From Chryseobacterium culicis (lineage in GTDB: Bacteria; Bacteroidota; Bacteroidia; Flavobacteriales; Weeksellaceae), in assembly GCF_900108365.1 (NCBI RefSeq), contig NZ_FNWQ01000001.1, forward strand, positions 186,001 through 250,000: DNA of 64,000 nt, written 5' to 3'. This document shows positions 17,091 to 25,580 of the stretch, one piece after another. The position numbers and the translations under genes were made by a program. Position 1 is the first letter of the stretch. Every line of letters begins with the position of its first letter. Under the pieces are notes generated by a model, which ran no database searches, had not been told where the DNA came from, and saw nothing but the letters and a program-made list of their open reading frames with translations.

Positions 17091-17251
17091 AAAGCGTTAG
17101 CTTTTATTCTGTAGGAAGAAATCTGGTAAATTTCAAATACGTCACAGGATAAACAGTTGATGCCTTCACTATGCGTGGAGGCTATTCCTGTTTGTGATGT
17201 ATGGCATACCAGAGCCTCTTCCTGCAAATTGAGTTTAGTCCTCTACGCTTT
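17091..17251 (+). ncRNA. Long irregular hairpin RNA of six stacked helices
   Basis: A 161-nt region folds by eye into one rod with 46 base pairs: helix A 17091-17097/17245-17251, B 17111-17119/17217-17225, C 17122-17128/17207-17213, D 17137-17146/17193-17202, E 17152-17156/17188-17192 and F 17162-17169/17175-17182, with a 5-nt apical loop. Only a few pairs are G-U. A wide internal loop of 13 by 19 nt separates A from B. A promoter -7 element lies just upstream and a T-run follows helix A. It may be a stand-alone RNA, a long 5' leader of the gene at 17304, or a palindromic mobile sequence. The overall shape, with closing stem, bubble and long arm, is reminiscent of 6S RNA but is not proof of it. 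Confidence 0.6.
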
Positions 17252-17303
17252 TTGCATTTTATAAACTTTTCACTTTTAGGACTGAGTGAGTAAAACTTTC
17301 ATT

Positions 17304-17654
17304 ATGAAAAAACTATTATTCACAATTGGTTTAACCTTACCAACATTATTTTTTGCACAGCAAACAGAAAAAGACAGTAAATGTGATCTCTCTAAAGATT
17401 ATCAGGAACCAAAACCAGACAAAAAAATTCAGTCTTGGTTAAAGCGAGGTGATGCCACTATTGAAGATTTGAGAAAACATATTGCTGTAGAAAATGATTG
17501 TAACGAGAAGGATGTAATCTTTTTAAGAATATCAGAACAAAAGGGAAATGGAATGTATTTGGTTTGTGTTGCAGGAAAGCCAATGAAGTACAAAAGAATG
17601 GGGACGGTTTTTATGGGAGCTTCTGAAAATCCCTTTGATACAGCTTCAAAATAA
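17304..17654 (+). CDS. Small secreted protein of unknown function
   Basis: A 116-residue exported protein I do not recognise. The signal peptide is MKKLLFTIGLTLPTLFFAQ, with cleavage around residue 18-20. The mature part is charged, with Cys residues in the segments SKCDLS, ENDCNEK and LVCVAG, and ends FDTASK. The ATG at 17304 is chosen because it begins the signal peptide; an in-frame start at 17286 would add six polar residues. It lies 53 nt after the long-hairpin RNA and 17 nt before the next gene, so these probably form one transcript. Confidence 0.6.
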   Translation: MKKLLFTIGLTLPTLFFAQQTEKDSKCDLSKDYQEPKPDKKIQSWLKRGDATIEDLRKHIAVENDCNEKDVIFLRISEQKGNGMYLVCVAGKPMKYKRMGTVFMGASENPFDTASK

Positions 17655-17671
17655 CCCATAAACCCATCTGT

Positions 17672-18511
17672 ATGAAAAAGAATTTAACTTTTTTAATACT
17701 ATTAGGAAGTATTCTTATATTCAACGCACAATCAGGGATAGTTACATTAGATGAACAAATTAAAGCTGATGGCTACAATCCCAATGCTTATCAATATACA
17801 CCCCCACCCGAAGTCCCTAAACAACAGGATCAAAGTTTTTACCCTGATTGGACAAAAAAGATTAAAGAACCTTCTATATCAGAGGATATTAGACCTGAAA
17901 TAAAAGAAACTGTCAAACAGGTGAAAAAAATCCCAATAGAAAAAGAACCCGACAAAGTTCAAGAGGTCATTGATGAAATGTTTCCGAATAAAATTCCTAT
18001 TGCTTATGAAGCCCCTGCCTCCCAAACTGTAAAGCCAATAGAACAAAAGCCTAATGTTTCAGTATATCAAAATTCAAAAAATCAAAACAGTTTTGATATC
18101 GACAGGTTAATAAATATTTTGACAATGCTGTTTCTAATGCTCGGTGTGATATTGTTTTTTATATGGCTTACTTCAAAGAATAAAGCTAAAGTAAAATTTA
18201 ATACTCCAGTCGCTCCAGAAACAAAAGAAAATCAACTTTCGTACAGTCAAAGGGAGGAATTGTTGAAAGAAACCCTAATCGAATCAGCAAAACAAACGCT
18301 TGTTTCAGATTTAAGAGAAATGGAAATAAGAGGGATTCTGGAAGACCGAGGCATAACAATACAAACTCTTTTGAGAACGTATCAGGAAATTTCATTAGAT
18401 CAGTCAAACGAATATTCTAAATCAGCCAACCTACCGAAAATTGAGGTAGAAAAAATTATCAAAAATGTTTATCAAATATTAAAAGTTCAATATTTTAAAT
18501 CCACAACATGA
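17672..18511 (+). CDS. Exported single-pass membrane protein with a proline-rich outer part
   Basis: A 279-residue protein of unknown function. The N-terminal signal sequence (MKKNLTFLILLGSILIFNA) is followed by a Pro/Lys/Glu-rich periplasmic segment of about 125 residues. One transmembrane helix (about 148-168, LTMLFLMLGVILFFIWL) leads to a cytosolic helical domain of about 110 residues. The layout suggests a bridge between the periplasm and a cytosolic partner. The next gene overlaps its stop by 4 nt (ATGA), a sign of coupling. Confidence 0.6.
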   Translation: MKKNLTFLILLGSILIFNAQSGIVTLDEQIKADGYNPNAYQYTPPPEVPKQQDQSFYPDWTKKIKEPSISEDIRPEIKETVKQVKKIPIEKEPDKVQEVIDEMFPNKIPIAYEAPASQTVKPIEQKPNVSVYQNSKNQNSFDIDRLINILTMLFLMLGVILFFIWLTSKNKAKVKFNTPVAPETKENQLSYSQREELLKETLIESAKQTLVSDLREMEIRGILEDRGITIQTLLRTYQEISLDQSNEYSKSANLPKIEVEKIIKNVYQILKVQYFKSTT

Positions 18512-18729
18512 AAAATCACAAAATCCATTTAAAACAAAATGACAGTCTTTTCCCTACGGATAAAGAAATTCGGATAGCACTCCGAAAGTTAGGATTAAAA
18601 GACGTTGCATTTTCTATACTAAAGACAGTCGAGTTTGCTGAACTGTCTGAAAGAAACCTAAAAACTGTCATTACGAGCAAACCTCAAAGTCCCTTAGAGG
18701 AATTATTAAAAACCCAACTTTTAAAATAA
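18508..18729 (+). CDS. Small cytosolic protein of unknown function, coupled to the membrane protein
   Basis: A 73-residue basic, helical protein without signal peptide or recognised domain. Its ATGA start-stop overlap with the upstream gene indicates translational coupling, and it may bind that protein's cytosolic domain. It ends 2 nt before a 19-bp palindrome. Confidence 0.55.
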   Translation: MKNHKIHLKQNDSLFPTDKEIRIALRKLGLKDVAFSILKTVEFAELSERNLKTVITSKPQSPLEELLKTQLLK

Positions 18730-18731
18730 AA

Positions 18732-18767
18732 CACGTCAAGTTTTGACGTGATGCTGAAATATATTTG
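18732..18767 (+). promoter_or_regulatory. Palindromic operator-like site and -7 element before the transglutaminase-like gene
   Basis: A perfect inverted repeat, CACGTCAA-GTT-TTGACGTG (18732-18750), is followed 9 nt later by the -7 element TATATTTG (18760-18767). The right arm covers the -33 region. No T tract follows the palindrome, so an operator is more likely than a terminator. Confidence 0.55.
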
Positions 18768-18858
18768 TCAAAAACTTATACAGAATGTTATTTTCATCAC
18801 TTGTAGAAAAAATGTAAATTGCAGGAAACACAAAACACACAAAATATTAATATTCAAG

Positions 18859-20328
18859 ATGAGAAAAATATATATTTTTCCCTTATTACTTACAGGTATA
18901 ATAAGTTTTGGCCAAATTCCGAACTTTCCTACTCCACAAGCAAGTGGGTTGGGTAATTATTCCGCTAATAACTATGGCAATCCAACAAATAGCAGAAGTT
19001 TCCAAAGAAATTATGCTCCCTCCATACTGAGTGCATATCAAAAATCCTCAAATACAACTCAACAACATAATGTTTATGAATCACAGGTGAGATCACAAAA
19101 TGATGCTGTAATGCGAGGTATAGGGCAAGATATGGCAGAGGTTCAGGAAATGCAATTCCGGCAGTGGGTAGACAATGGTAGAAATATGTCTTACGAACTT
19201 CCTACACTATCAGGAAAAACAGGAACAAAAGCCTATTACGATGCTTTTGACAAGCTCACAACAATAGATTCTGAAAATTACTCTCTAGCAGATGTCAATT
19301 TCACCGTAGAAAATGCTTTTTATGACAACAAGCAGGATGTAAACAAATTCAAAGCAGGAATACAAAGAACAGCAAAACAACTGTTGCAGAAAATGAAGGA
19401 AAGGAAACAAGATACGGAAAGCAATGTTTCTAAAAACCTGATGCTATTCGAGTATTTTTCTAAGGATATGAAATTGAACGGAACAACTCATAAAGCCTTT
19501 GAATACGATTTTAAGGACTATATGGGACAAAAAGACTATTCCAAAATGTTTGTTTCTAAACTTCTTAAAACGGGCTCAGGACAATGCCATTCAATGCCTC
19601 TGTACTATCTGATGTTAGCAGAAGCAATGAATACAGAATCTTATTTATCATTAGCTCCCAATCACTCTTATATTCGATTTGTGGATGATGAAGGAACCAT
19701 GAGAAATATGGAACTTACCAATGGAATGTTTCCTACTGATAATGCGTTTTTGGAATCAGGGTATATCAAATCAGAAGCCCTACAAAATAAAATCTATTTG
19801 GAAAACCTTACCAAAAAGGAGCTGTTAGGAATGGCTTATTTTGATTTGGCGAGGGGATATGTAAGTAAGTTTGGATATGATGAATTTGTAAACAAAGTTA
19901 TCGACAAAGCATTGGAGCTTTACCCTAACGGAATAGCACCGAATATGGAGAAAGCAAATGTAAGTCAGGTAAGATTTACCAATGTAATGAAAAAACTGGG
20001 GATTAATCCCGAAGACAAAAGAGATTTACAGAGAATCGGTTATTTTCCAAAGGCTGTTGAACAGCTAAATCAAATCAACGAGCAGTTTAATACTATTGAT
20101 AATTTAGGATATGCCGAAATGCCTGCATCTGCTTATGAATCATGGCTCGGAAGCCTGAAAACCGAAAAGAATAAGCAGGAAAGCGAAGCATTGGCAGAAA
20201 GAATGCGCTTATTCCAGCTTCAAAAACAAAAGGAAAGAAAGGAACAAGAAGCTGTCAAAAAAGCACAGGAAAAGAAAAAGCAGGAACAAAAACCGAGATA
20301 TATTCCAATTGATCCAAACAAATTATAA
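18859..20328 (+). CDS. Secreted transglutaminase-like cysteine protein (copy 1)
   Basis: A 489-residue exported protein. The signal peptide is MRKIYIFPLLLTGIISFGQ. The first 110 mature residues are Asn/Ser/Gln-rich and probably flexible. The core (about 150-340) has a transglutaminase/papain-like arrangement: candidate nucleophile Cys243 in SGQCHSMPLYY and His269 in APNHSYIRF, followed by MELTNGMFPTD, which could supply the acidic residue. The C-terminal end is a Lys/Glu/Gln coiled coil. The ATG at 18859 is chosen for the signal peptide; the upstream in-frame ATGs lie at the promoter. It is homologous to the gene at 21992. It might cleave or cross-link peptide or cell-wall material, possibly the RHS protein next door. 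Substrate unknown. Confidence 0.65.
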   Translation: MRKIYIFPLLLTGIISFGQIPNFPTPQASGLGNYSANNYGNPTNSRSFQRNYAPSILSAYQKSSNTTQQHNVYESQVRSQNDAVMRGIGQDMAEVQEMQFRQWVDNGRNMSYELPTLSGKTGTKAYYDAFDKLTTIDSENYSLADVNFTVENAFYDNKQDVNKFKAGIQRTAKQLLQKMKERKQDTESNVSKNLMLFEYFSKDMKLNGTTHKAFEYDFKDYMGQKDYSKMFVSKLLKTGSGQCHSMPLYYLMLAEAMNTESYLSLAPNHSYIRFVDDEGTMRNMELTNGMFPTDNAFLESGYIKSEALQNKIYLENLTKKELLGMAYFDLARGYVSKFGYDEFVNKVIDKALELYPNGIAPNMEKANVSQVRFTNVMKKLGINPEDKRDLQRIGYFPKAVEQLNQINEQFNTIDNLGYAEMPASAYESWLGSLKTEKNKQESEALAERMRLFQLQKQKERKEQEAVKKAQEKKKQEQKPRYIPIDPNKL

Positions 20329-20366
20329 AAAATGAATAATTTTAACAATCATAAAAACAAATGACT

Positions 20367-21539
20367 ATGAAAAGAATATTATTTATTGCTTTTGCAATAA
20401 TAACAGGCTTTACACAGGCACAGGTCAAAAAAAACCAAACGAAACCAAAACCTAGAGTTGAAAAAAAATGGGTAAATCCTGTTAAATTGACAAAGGAAGA
20501 AAGAAGCCGTCCTTACATGGATGAAGTTTTGAAAACAAAAGATTCATTAACACCAGAGGAAGCAGAAAGACGAAGAAAGAATATTGCTATTGGAAACCCT
20601 TTTGCTAAATATGGGGTTTATCCAAAGATTGCAACACTCAGTAAAGGAAAATACTTAGAGTTTCACGATACAGACAGTATTGTAGTAATTGGCTCTATAA
20701 GATATAACACAAAAAAAGGAAATATTATTGAAGTAAGAGAAATTGATTTATCCGATCCTGATGCACAGCCTATTGGTGACACTCATGGGCGTTGGATGTC
20801 TCCCGATCCTTTAAGTGAGGAATTTTCAAGTTGGTCACCTTACCATTATGCGTACAATAACCCTATTAATGCAATCGACCCAGATGGAAGGGAATCTAAA
20901 TGGATACCTACCATAGAATTTGATAAGAATAAAAGTGGTGAATTAACAGGAGGACATTTGGCTTTACAAATGGAAAAGGGAGACACTGCCGAAACACTTG
21001 CTAAAACATTGAATATAGACCAGAAACAAGCTGATAAGTTATTTGCTGGTATGCAAAAAAGTGGAGAAACATCTATTGACGTTCCTGAAAGTATTGCTGG
21101 ATCAATTAATGATGCTATTACTGACGCTATTGTTAATTCAGGGGATTATAGTGGTAAAGAAAATTATAATTGTTTTGCATGTGCTTTTAAAACTGCCAGA
21201 GGAGAAAGTTTAAAAGAAGATTATTTCAATTACACTTTATCAGGAGATGAGTTCCAAACATTTTTAAAAGCTGGATTTGAAAAAGCTGGTGCTAATGAAA
21301 AAGTTTTTGGAAAAACCATTCTTGCATGGAAAGGAGATGTAGAAAGTAAATACTTTGGAATGACAATAGACAAAACAAAAGGCTTTACTCATGCAGCAAC
21401 ATATCTAGGAACATCAAGAAATGGTACTGAATATACTTTTTCCAAAAATGGTCAAGGTATAAATCCTAAAATTGAAACTACTAATCAATTGAGGAAAATT
21501 TATGGAAATCAAGTAGGTTATTGGAATAAATCAAAGTAG
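20367..21539 (+). CDS. Small secreted RHS-core protein with a candidate NlpC/papain-like toxin domain
   Basis: A 390-residue protein with a signal peptide (MKRILFIAFAIITGFTQAQ) and a basic linker. It has a single RHS-associated core motif, GRWMSPDPLSEEFSSWSPYH then YAYNNPINAIDPDGRE (about 145-180). The long RHS/YD repeat shell of classical polymorphic toxins is absent. The C-terminal 210 residues have a candidate catalytic Cys269 in NYNCFACAF and His342 in GFTHAATYLG, the order seen in NlpC/P60 and CHAP-type peptidases or amidases. The gene downstream encodes a small membrane protein 2 nt away, a likely immunity protein. I infer a cell-wall- or envelope-directed toxin. An in-frame ATG at 20361 would add two residues. 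Confidence 0.65.
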   Translation: MKRILFIAFAIITGFTQAQVKKNQTKPKPRVEKKWVNPVKLTKEERSRPYMDEVLKTKDSLTPEEAERRRKNIAIGNPFAKYGVYPKIATLSKGKYLEFHDTDSIVVIGSIRYNTKKGNIIEVREIDLSDPDAQPIGDTHGRWMSPDPLSEEFSSWSPYHYAYNNPINAIDPDGRESKWIPTIEFDKNKSGELTGGHLALQMEKGDTAETLAKTLNIDQKQADKLFAGMQKSGETSIDVPESIAGSINDAITDAIVNSGDYSGKENYNCFACAFKTARGESLKEDYFNYTLSGDEFQTFLKAGFEKAGANEKVFGKTILAWKGDVESKYFGMTIDKTKGFTHAATYLGTSRNGTEYTFSKNGQGINPKIETTNQLRKIYGNQVGYWNKSK

Positions 21540-21541
21540 TT

Positions 21542-21982
21542 ATGAATAATTTCAATTTTACAATGATTGTAAAGGTGTTAAGAGTAATATTTATTGGTAT
21601 AATTACTTTAAATATAATTTCACACAACTACATTCTAATTAGTATTCAAAAAAGCATTTTTGATATTCAAAATATCTTATCCTTATTACTTATCTTATCA
21701 TTTATCTTTGTTAACAGAGCAACTACAGTATTTTTAATATTTTATTGTTTCAATATTTTATCAATGATATTTTTTCCGAAATTGTTTTCTGAAAATATTT
21801 ATTACACATTCTTTTTAGGACAAAATTTATCTTCTTATATACGTTTAAATATTACCAATACATATTGGATAGTCAATCTGATTATGAACCTTTCTTTTTA
21901 CTTAGTGGGATATATTATTTTTTTGGAAATCCCTTTTCGACTTTATAAGAGAAAACTCTTCCCATTTAATAAAAAATCTTAG
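21542..21982 (+). CDS. Polytopic membrane protein, candidate immunity protein for the RHS-core toxin
   Basis: A 146-residue hydrophobic protein with about four predicted membrane helices (near residues 10-30, 40-65, 66-80 and 105-130) and a basic C-terminal tail. It has no recognised family. It starts 2 nt after the toxin-candidate stop and is followed 9 nt later by the second transglutaminase-like gene. Very small, tightly linked membrane proteins downstream of polymorphic toxins often give immunity; that is the inference here. Confidence 0.5.
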   Translation: MNNFNFTMIVKVLRVIFIGIITLNIISHNYILISIQKSIFDIQNILSLLLILSFIFVNRATTVFLIFYCFNILSMIFFPKLFSENIYYTFFLGQNLSSYIRLNITNTYWIVNLIMNLSFYLVGYIIFLEIPFRLYKRKLFPFNKKS

Positions 21983-21991
21983 TTCTGTATC

Positions 21992-23050
21992 ATGCATAAA
22001 ATAATATTAATCAGTATTTTTTTTATCGGGATTTTTTCAAAAGCTCAAGAAAACCGATTCTATTCTGATGCTTACCAAACCATAGATAATATGCTTAATG
22101 ATAAGCAGAAATATAGTTTCAAAGAAGGGGTTTTTGCTGTTGAAAATGCTTACTATCAGGGAAAATATGATACAGTCGAGTTGAACAATAAGATTAAGTT
22201 CTTAAAACATTTCTGTAATCTTTTGTTGAAAAATAGAAAACTAACTTATACTGATAAGGATGAAGCCAAAGTAAATAAGTATGCTGCTATTTATACAGTA
22301 ATGTGTGAAGCAACCCCTGTAATTATGAAGAATGATACCGTAAAATATAAACCATTCGCTTACGATTTTGAGGACGTATTCGGACATACAGAACTGTCTA
22401 ATCTATTTGTATCAAAATTATTAGATACACAAAAAGGTAATTGTAACTCAATGCCCTACCTTTACAAGATTTTGGCAGAAGAATTGGGTGTAGATGCCAA
22501 TTTAGCACTTGCACCGAACCACGTTTATATCAAGCATAACATTAAATCTATTGGATGGTACAATACAGAGCTTACAAGTGGTATTTTTCCGATTGATGCG
22601 TGGTTATCTGCTTCTGGATTCATTCATTTGGATGCCATTAAAAATGGTGTATTTATGAAAGCCTTAAATAATAAAGAAAGTCTTGCACTGCTATTGGTTG
22701 ATTTAGCTAATGCATATAATAGAAATTATCCAGGGAATGACGGAAGTTTTGCTTTAAAATGTGCTGAAAGAGCAATACAAATTTATTCTTATTTGCCAAA
22801 TGCTTTGTTGTTACAAGCTGAAACTCATACAAAACAATTCCAAAAACTCATGAAAGAGCAGAATACAAAAGATATTCAGGCTACATTATCAAATCCAAAG
22901 GCTAAAGAATTGTTTGATACAATGAATAAAGAATACACCTATATTCACAAAATAGGGTATCGCAGTATGCCAGAAGAAATGTATTTAGATTGGTTGGTGT
23001 CTCTGAAAACTGAACGATCAAAATATGAGGATACAAGATTGTCTAAATAA
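21992..23050 (+). CDS. Secreted transglutaminase-like cysteine protein (copy 2)
   Basis: A 352-residue paralogue of the gene at 18859. The signal peptide is MHKIILISIFFIGIFSKAQ. Candidate nucleophile Cys151 lies in KGNCNSMPYLYK and His177 in LAPNHVYIKH. The block TELTSGIFPIDAWLSASGF matches the first copy's ELTNGMFPTD region. It lacks the Asn/Ser-rich N-terminal linker and the C-terminal coiled coil of copy 1. The shared end, GYRSMPEEMYLDWLVSLKTE against GYAEMPASAYESWLGSLKTE, shows the relationship. The two copies flank the toxin and immunity candidates, suggesting duplication or an inserted toxin cassette. Confidence 0.65.
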   Translation: MHKIILISIFFIGIFSKAQENRFYSDAYQTIDNMLNDKQKYSFKEGVFAVENAYYQGKYDTVELNNKIKFLKHFCNLLLKNRKLTYTDKDEAKVNKYAAIYTVMCEATPVIMKNDTVKYKPFAYDFEDVFGHTELSNLFVSKLLDTQKGNCNSMPYLYKILAEELGVDANLALAPNHVYIKHNIKSIGWYNTELTSGIFPIDAWLSASGFIHLDAIKNGVFMKALNNKESLALLLVDLANAYNRNYPGNDGSFALKCAERAIQIYSYLPNALLLQAETHTKQFQKLMKEQNTKDIQATLSNPKAKELFDTMNKEYTYIHKIGYRSMPEEMYLDWLVSLKTERSKYEDTRLSK

Positions 23051-23108
23051 TATTTTTAAGCCCTGTCAATAAACACATATATCTAAATAACAGAAATGTA
23101 ATACAAAA

Positions 23109-24530
23109 ATGAGAATTTATCTAGATAAACAAATTTTCAGTCATTTATTCAAAGGAGAAAAAGTATCATATATTAATTTGTTACAAAAAATAGTAAGCTC
23201 AAAAAGCAATCATATTTATTGTTATTCTTATGCTCATTTACAGGATTTAAAAAATGACAAAACTGACATAAAATATGAAGAACTTGAGTTCATGGAAAAG
23301 ATTGTTGATGATAACTATCTTCAGTATGATTTTTCTAGTAAAGATGCATTCTGTTATCTTGCTAAACCAATAACTGCATTTACGGAGATTGAAAATACTA
23401 AAGAAGAAATTATAGATTTTACAACTATTTTTGATGATATTGATTACAGTCTTTTAAGTAAGGATCAAATTGAGCAGTTTGAAACAGCAAAGAATTTTTT
23501 GCAAAATTTCAAATTTGATTTCAATTTTATGAAACTTGATGAAGTATCTGAGGAATTATCAGAACCCTTAAAAAAAATAGTCCCTTTTAATTCAGAGCCG
23601 ATGAATGTTTTTGAAATGGCTCAAAAATTTTTAGAAACACATAAATTAATGGAAGAAGATAAAAGTGTATACAAGGGATTAAGAAATATAACTGATAAAT
23701 ATATCAATAATGGAAAATTCACATTAGATTATAATAGCTTAGATTTTAATGATGATATGAAAAATTCCGTTTTGAAGAAGAGTTTTGTTGAATTTGTAAA
23801 TAATAATTTAAATCCGAATGGAGATAAAGAAGTTTCCAGATATGATTTTTTTAATAATGCATACTTTTCTCTAGATATACTTGGTATTAGCAAAGAGCCC
23901 TCCAAATCAGTAAAATATAGAAATGTCCTCAACGATGGCTTACATAGTTTTTATGGCGCATACTGTGATTATGTTGTTTCAGACGATAATGGCTTTTTAA
24001 AGAAAACCAAAGCTCTTTATAAATTATTGGGAATCGATACCGCTGTATTGCATATTGATGAATTTATTAGTTCATTCTCATTTGTAATTGACAGTTCAGA
24101 AAAAAGTTATTTTAATTTTATTTCTCTCTTGACTAATGATTTAGAAAATGCAATTATAACCAATACAAAAAAATCACTTAAATATAATCGTGTTACCATA
24201 GAAATAAAACCCAATCATATTTATCTGGGGTATTTTAATAAAATAGACCAAATGCTTGAAGATAATATTACTTATATTTATTTATACAAACAAAGGTCAA
24301 ATTACTCTTTTTTTAATTTTTATAGGGAAACTGAGATAATTGTAAATAATTGCTATAAAATTTTCGGTGTAGATGATAATGGAAATGGAAAATTTAACTG
24401 GGATATTGAAAGAAAAGAACTTAAAAGATCGGAATGGAATGGTAGATTCTGGAACAAAGGTCAATTTACATTACTTTTAGATATTAACGAAGGAACTGAA
24501 AAAATAGGTTTATTACTCACAAAAATGTAA
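23109..24530 (+). CDS. PIN-like domain protein, candidate defence RNase
   Basis: A 473-residue cytosolic protein. The opening MRIYLDKQIFSHLF with Asp6 resembles the first strand and acidic residue of PIN-like nucleases. A later block, FYGAYCDYVVSDDNGFLKKTKALYKLLGI (about residues 279-307), has the paired acidic residues and the T/K-rich end of the fold. The central 200 residues are helical. The C-terminal part has no obvious domain. Proteins of this shape are common in defence islands as RNA-cleaving effectors; no partner antitoxin is visible. Confidence 0.5.
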   Translation: MRIYLDKQIFSHLFKGEKVSYINLLQKIVSSKSNHIYCYSYAHLQDLKNDKTDIKYEELEFMEKIVDDNYLQYDFSSKDAFCYLAKPITAFTEIENTKEEIIDFTTIFDDIDYSLLSKDQIEQFETAKNFLQNFKFDFNFMKLDEVSEELSEPLKKIVPFNSEPMNVFEMAQKFLETHKLMEEDKSVYKGLRNITDKYINNGKFTLDYNSLDFNDDMKNSVLKKSFVEFVNNNLNPNGDKEVSRYDFFNNAYFSLDILGISKEPSKSVKYRNVLNDGLHSFYGAYCDYVVSDDNGFLKKTKALYKLLGIDTAVLHIDEFISSFSFVIDSSEKSYFNFISLLTNDLENAIITNTKKSLKYNRVTIEIKPNHIYLGYFNKIDQMLEDNITYIYLYKQRSNYSFFNFYRETEIIVNNCYKIFGVDDNGNGKFNWDIERKELKRSEWNGRFWNKGQFTLLLDINEGTEKIGLLLTKM

Positions 24531-24604
24531 TTCATACTATTAAATATTTTGAGGAATTTATAATAGTTGTTATTTATAAAATTTAATATTAGTATTGTAA
24601 AATT

Positions 24605-25519
24605 ATGTGGACATTAGATAAGCTGAATACTTTAATAAAAGAAGGAGTTGAAGAAAATTTACATCTTGACTACAAAGCTTCTGGCTCAATTTCAAAAAAG
24701 AATGATAAAAAAAATGAAATCTCTAAAGATGTAAGTGCTTTTGCAAATTCCGATGGAGGAGTAATAATTTATGGTATAAAAGAATTTGATGATCTTAATA
24801 AAAAACACCTCCCTGAAAGAATCGATCCAATTAATGGCAATGAATATACAAAAGAATGGTTAGAGCAAATTATTAATAGTACTATTTCACCTAAGATTCA
24901 CAATGTTGTTATAACCCCTATTCAAGTAGAAGAAAAAGATAAAAATAAACTCGTTTATGTAGTTGAAATTCCCAAAGGTAATACAGCACATCAAATGAGT
25001 GATAAAAGATATTACAGAAGATACAATTTTCAATCTATTGCAATGGATGATTGGGAGATAAAAGATATTATTAACCGAACATCTAGAACGCAGGTTAATT
25101 TAGTATTTAAAGCTAATACTCCAAAGAAACTCTTGTTAAAAATGTTAACGCAAAAAATTGTAGTAGGAATTTATGTTGAAAATACAGGGAACAAAATAAT
25201 ACAATATCTTGATTGTTTCGTGAGTGGTAAAAAGGAATCATCAAAATTTATTATAAAACCCAAAACGCCAAATGATAAGGATTTTCAAATACCTTTTTCT
25301 AATGTTATAGAAAGAGAAATAGCACTTGGAGCAGAAACCTTTACAGTTAATACTGAAAGAATACCCATACTACCAAAAACTTATAGAAGAATTGGAGAGA
25401 TTGAGCTAAAAGAGGAATTTATTAGTGAAAATCTAACATTGACCTTTCAAATTTCTACTGAAGATAATGTAGAATTCTTCGAGTATACTGGAATGGAAAT
25501 AATAAATAATCTCGTTTAA
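24605..25519 (+). CDS. AlbA_2/Schlafen-like ATP-binding protein
   Basis: A 304-residue cytosolic protein. The N-terminal 150 residues match the AlbA_2 (Schlafen-like) domain: ENLHLDYKAS, then DVSAFANSDGGVIIYGIKE, the characteristic ANs-GG-ii-GI turn, and YYRRYNFQSIAM. The C-terminal half is beta-rich and not recognised. Such proteins occur as regulators and as nucleic-acid-processing defence effectors. It lies 75 nt after the PIN-like gene on the same strand; the two may be separate units because I see no overlap. Confidence 0.75.
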   Translation: MWTLDKLNTLIKEGVEENLHLDYKASGSISKKNDKKNEISKDVSAFANSDGGVIIYGIKEFDDLNKKHLPERIDPINGNEYTKEWLEQIINSTISPKIHNVVITPIQVEEKDKNKLVYVVEIPKGNTAHQMSDKRYYRRYNFQSIAMDDWEIKDIINRTSRTQVNLVFKANTPKKLLLKMLTQKIVVGIYVENTGNKIIQYLDCFVSGKKESSKFIIKPKTPNDKDFQIPFSNVIEREIALGAETFTVNTERIPILPKTYRRIGEIELKEEFISENLTLTFQISTEDNVEFFEYTGMEIINNLV

Positions 25520-25556
25520 TAAAGTTTTATTCTGAATCAATTAAATCAAATAGTAG

Positions 25557-25580
25557 AGCCTCAATTAAGAGGCTTTTCTA
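25557..25580. terminator. Terminator between the AlbA_2 gene and a convergent pseudogene
   Basis: Stem AGCCTC/GAGGCT with a 6-nt loop, then TTTTCT. It overlaps the stop codon of the convergent broken gene. Confidence 0.7.

Noticed and set aside
18732..18750. Palindrome as intrinsic terminator of the upstream three genes
   Set aside because: No T tract follows either side and a promoter -7 element lies 9 nt downstream, so an operator fits better.
20329..20366. ATGAATAATTTTAAC before the RHS gene, resembling the start of the immunity candidate
   Set aside because: Similarity is limited to a few AT-rich codons and the frame stops at once.
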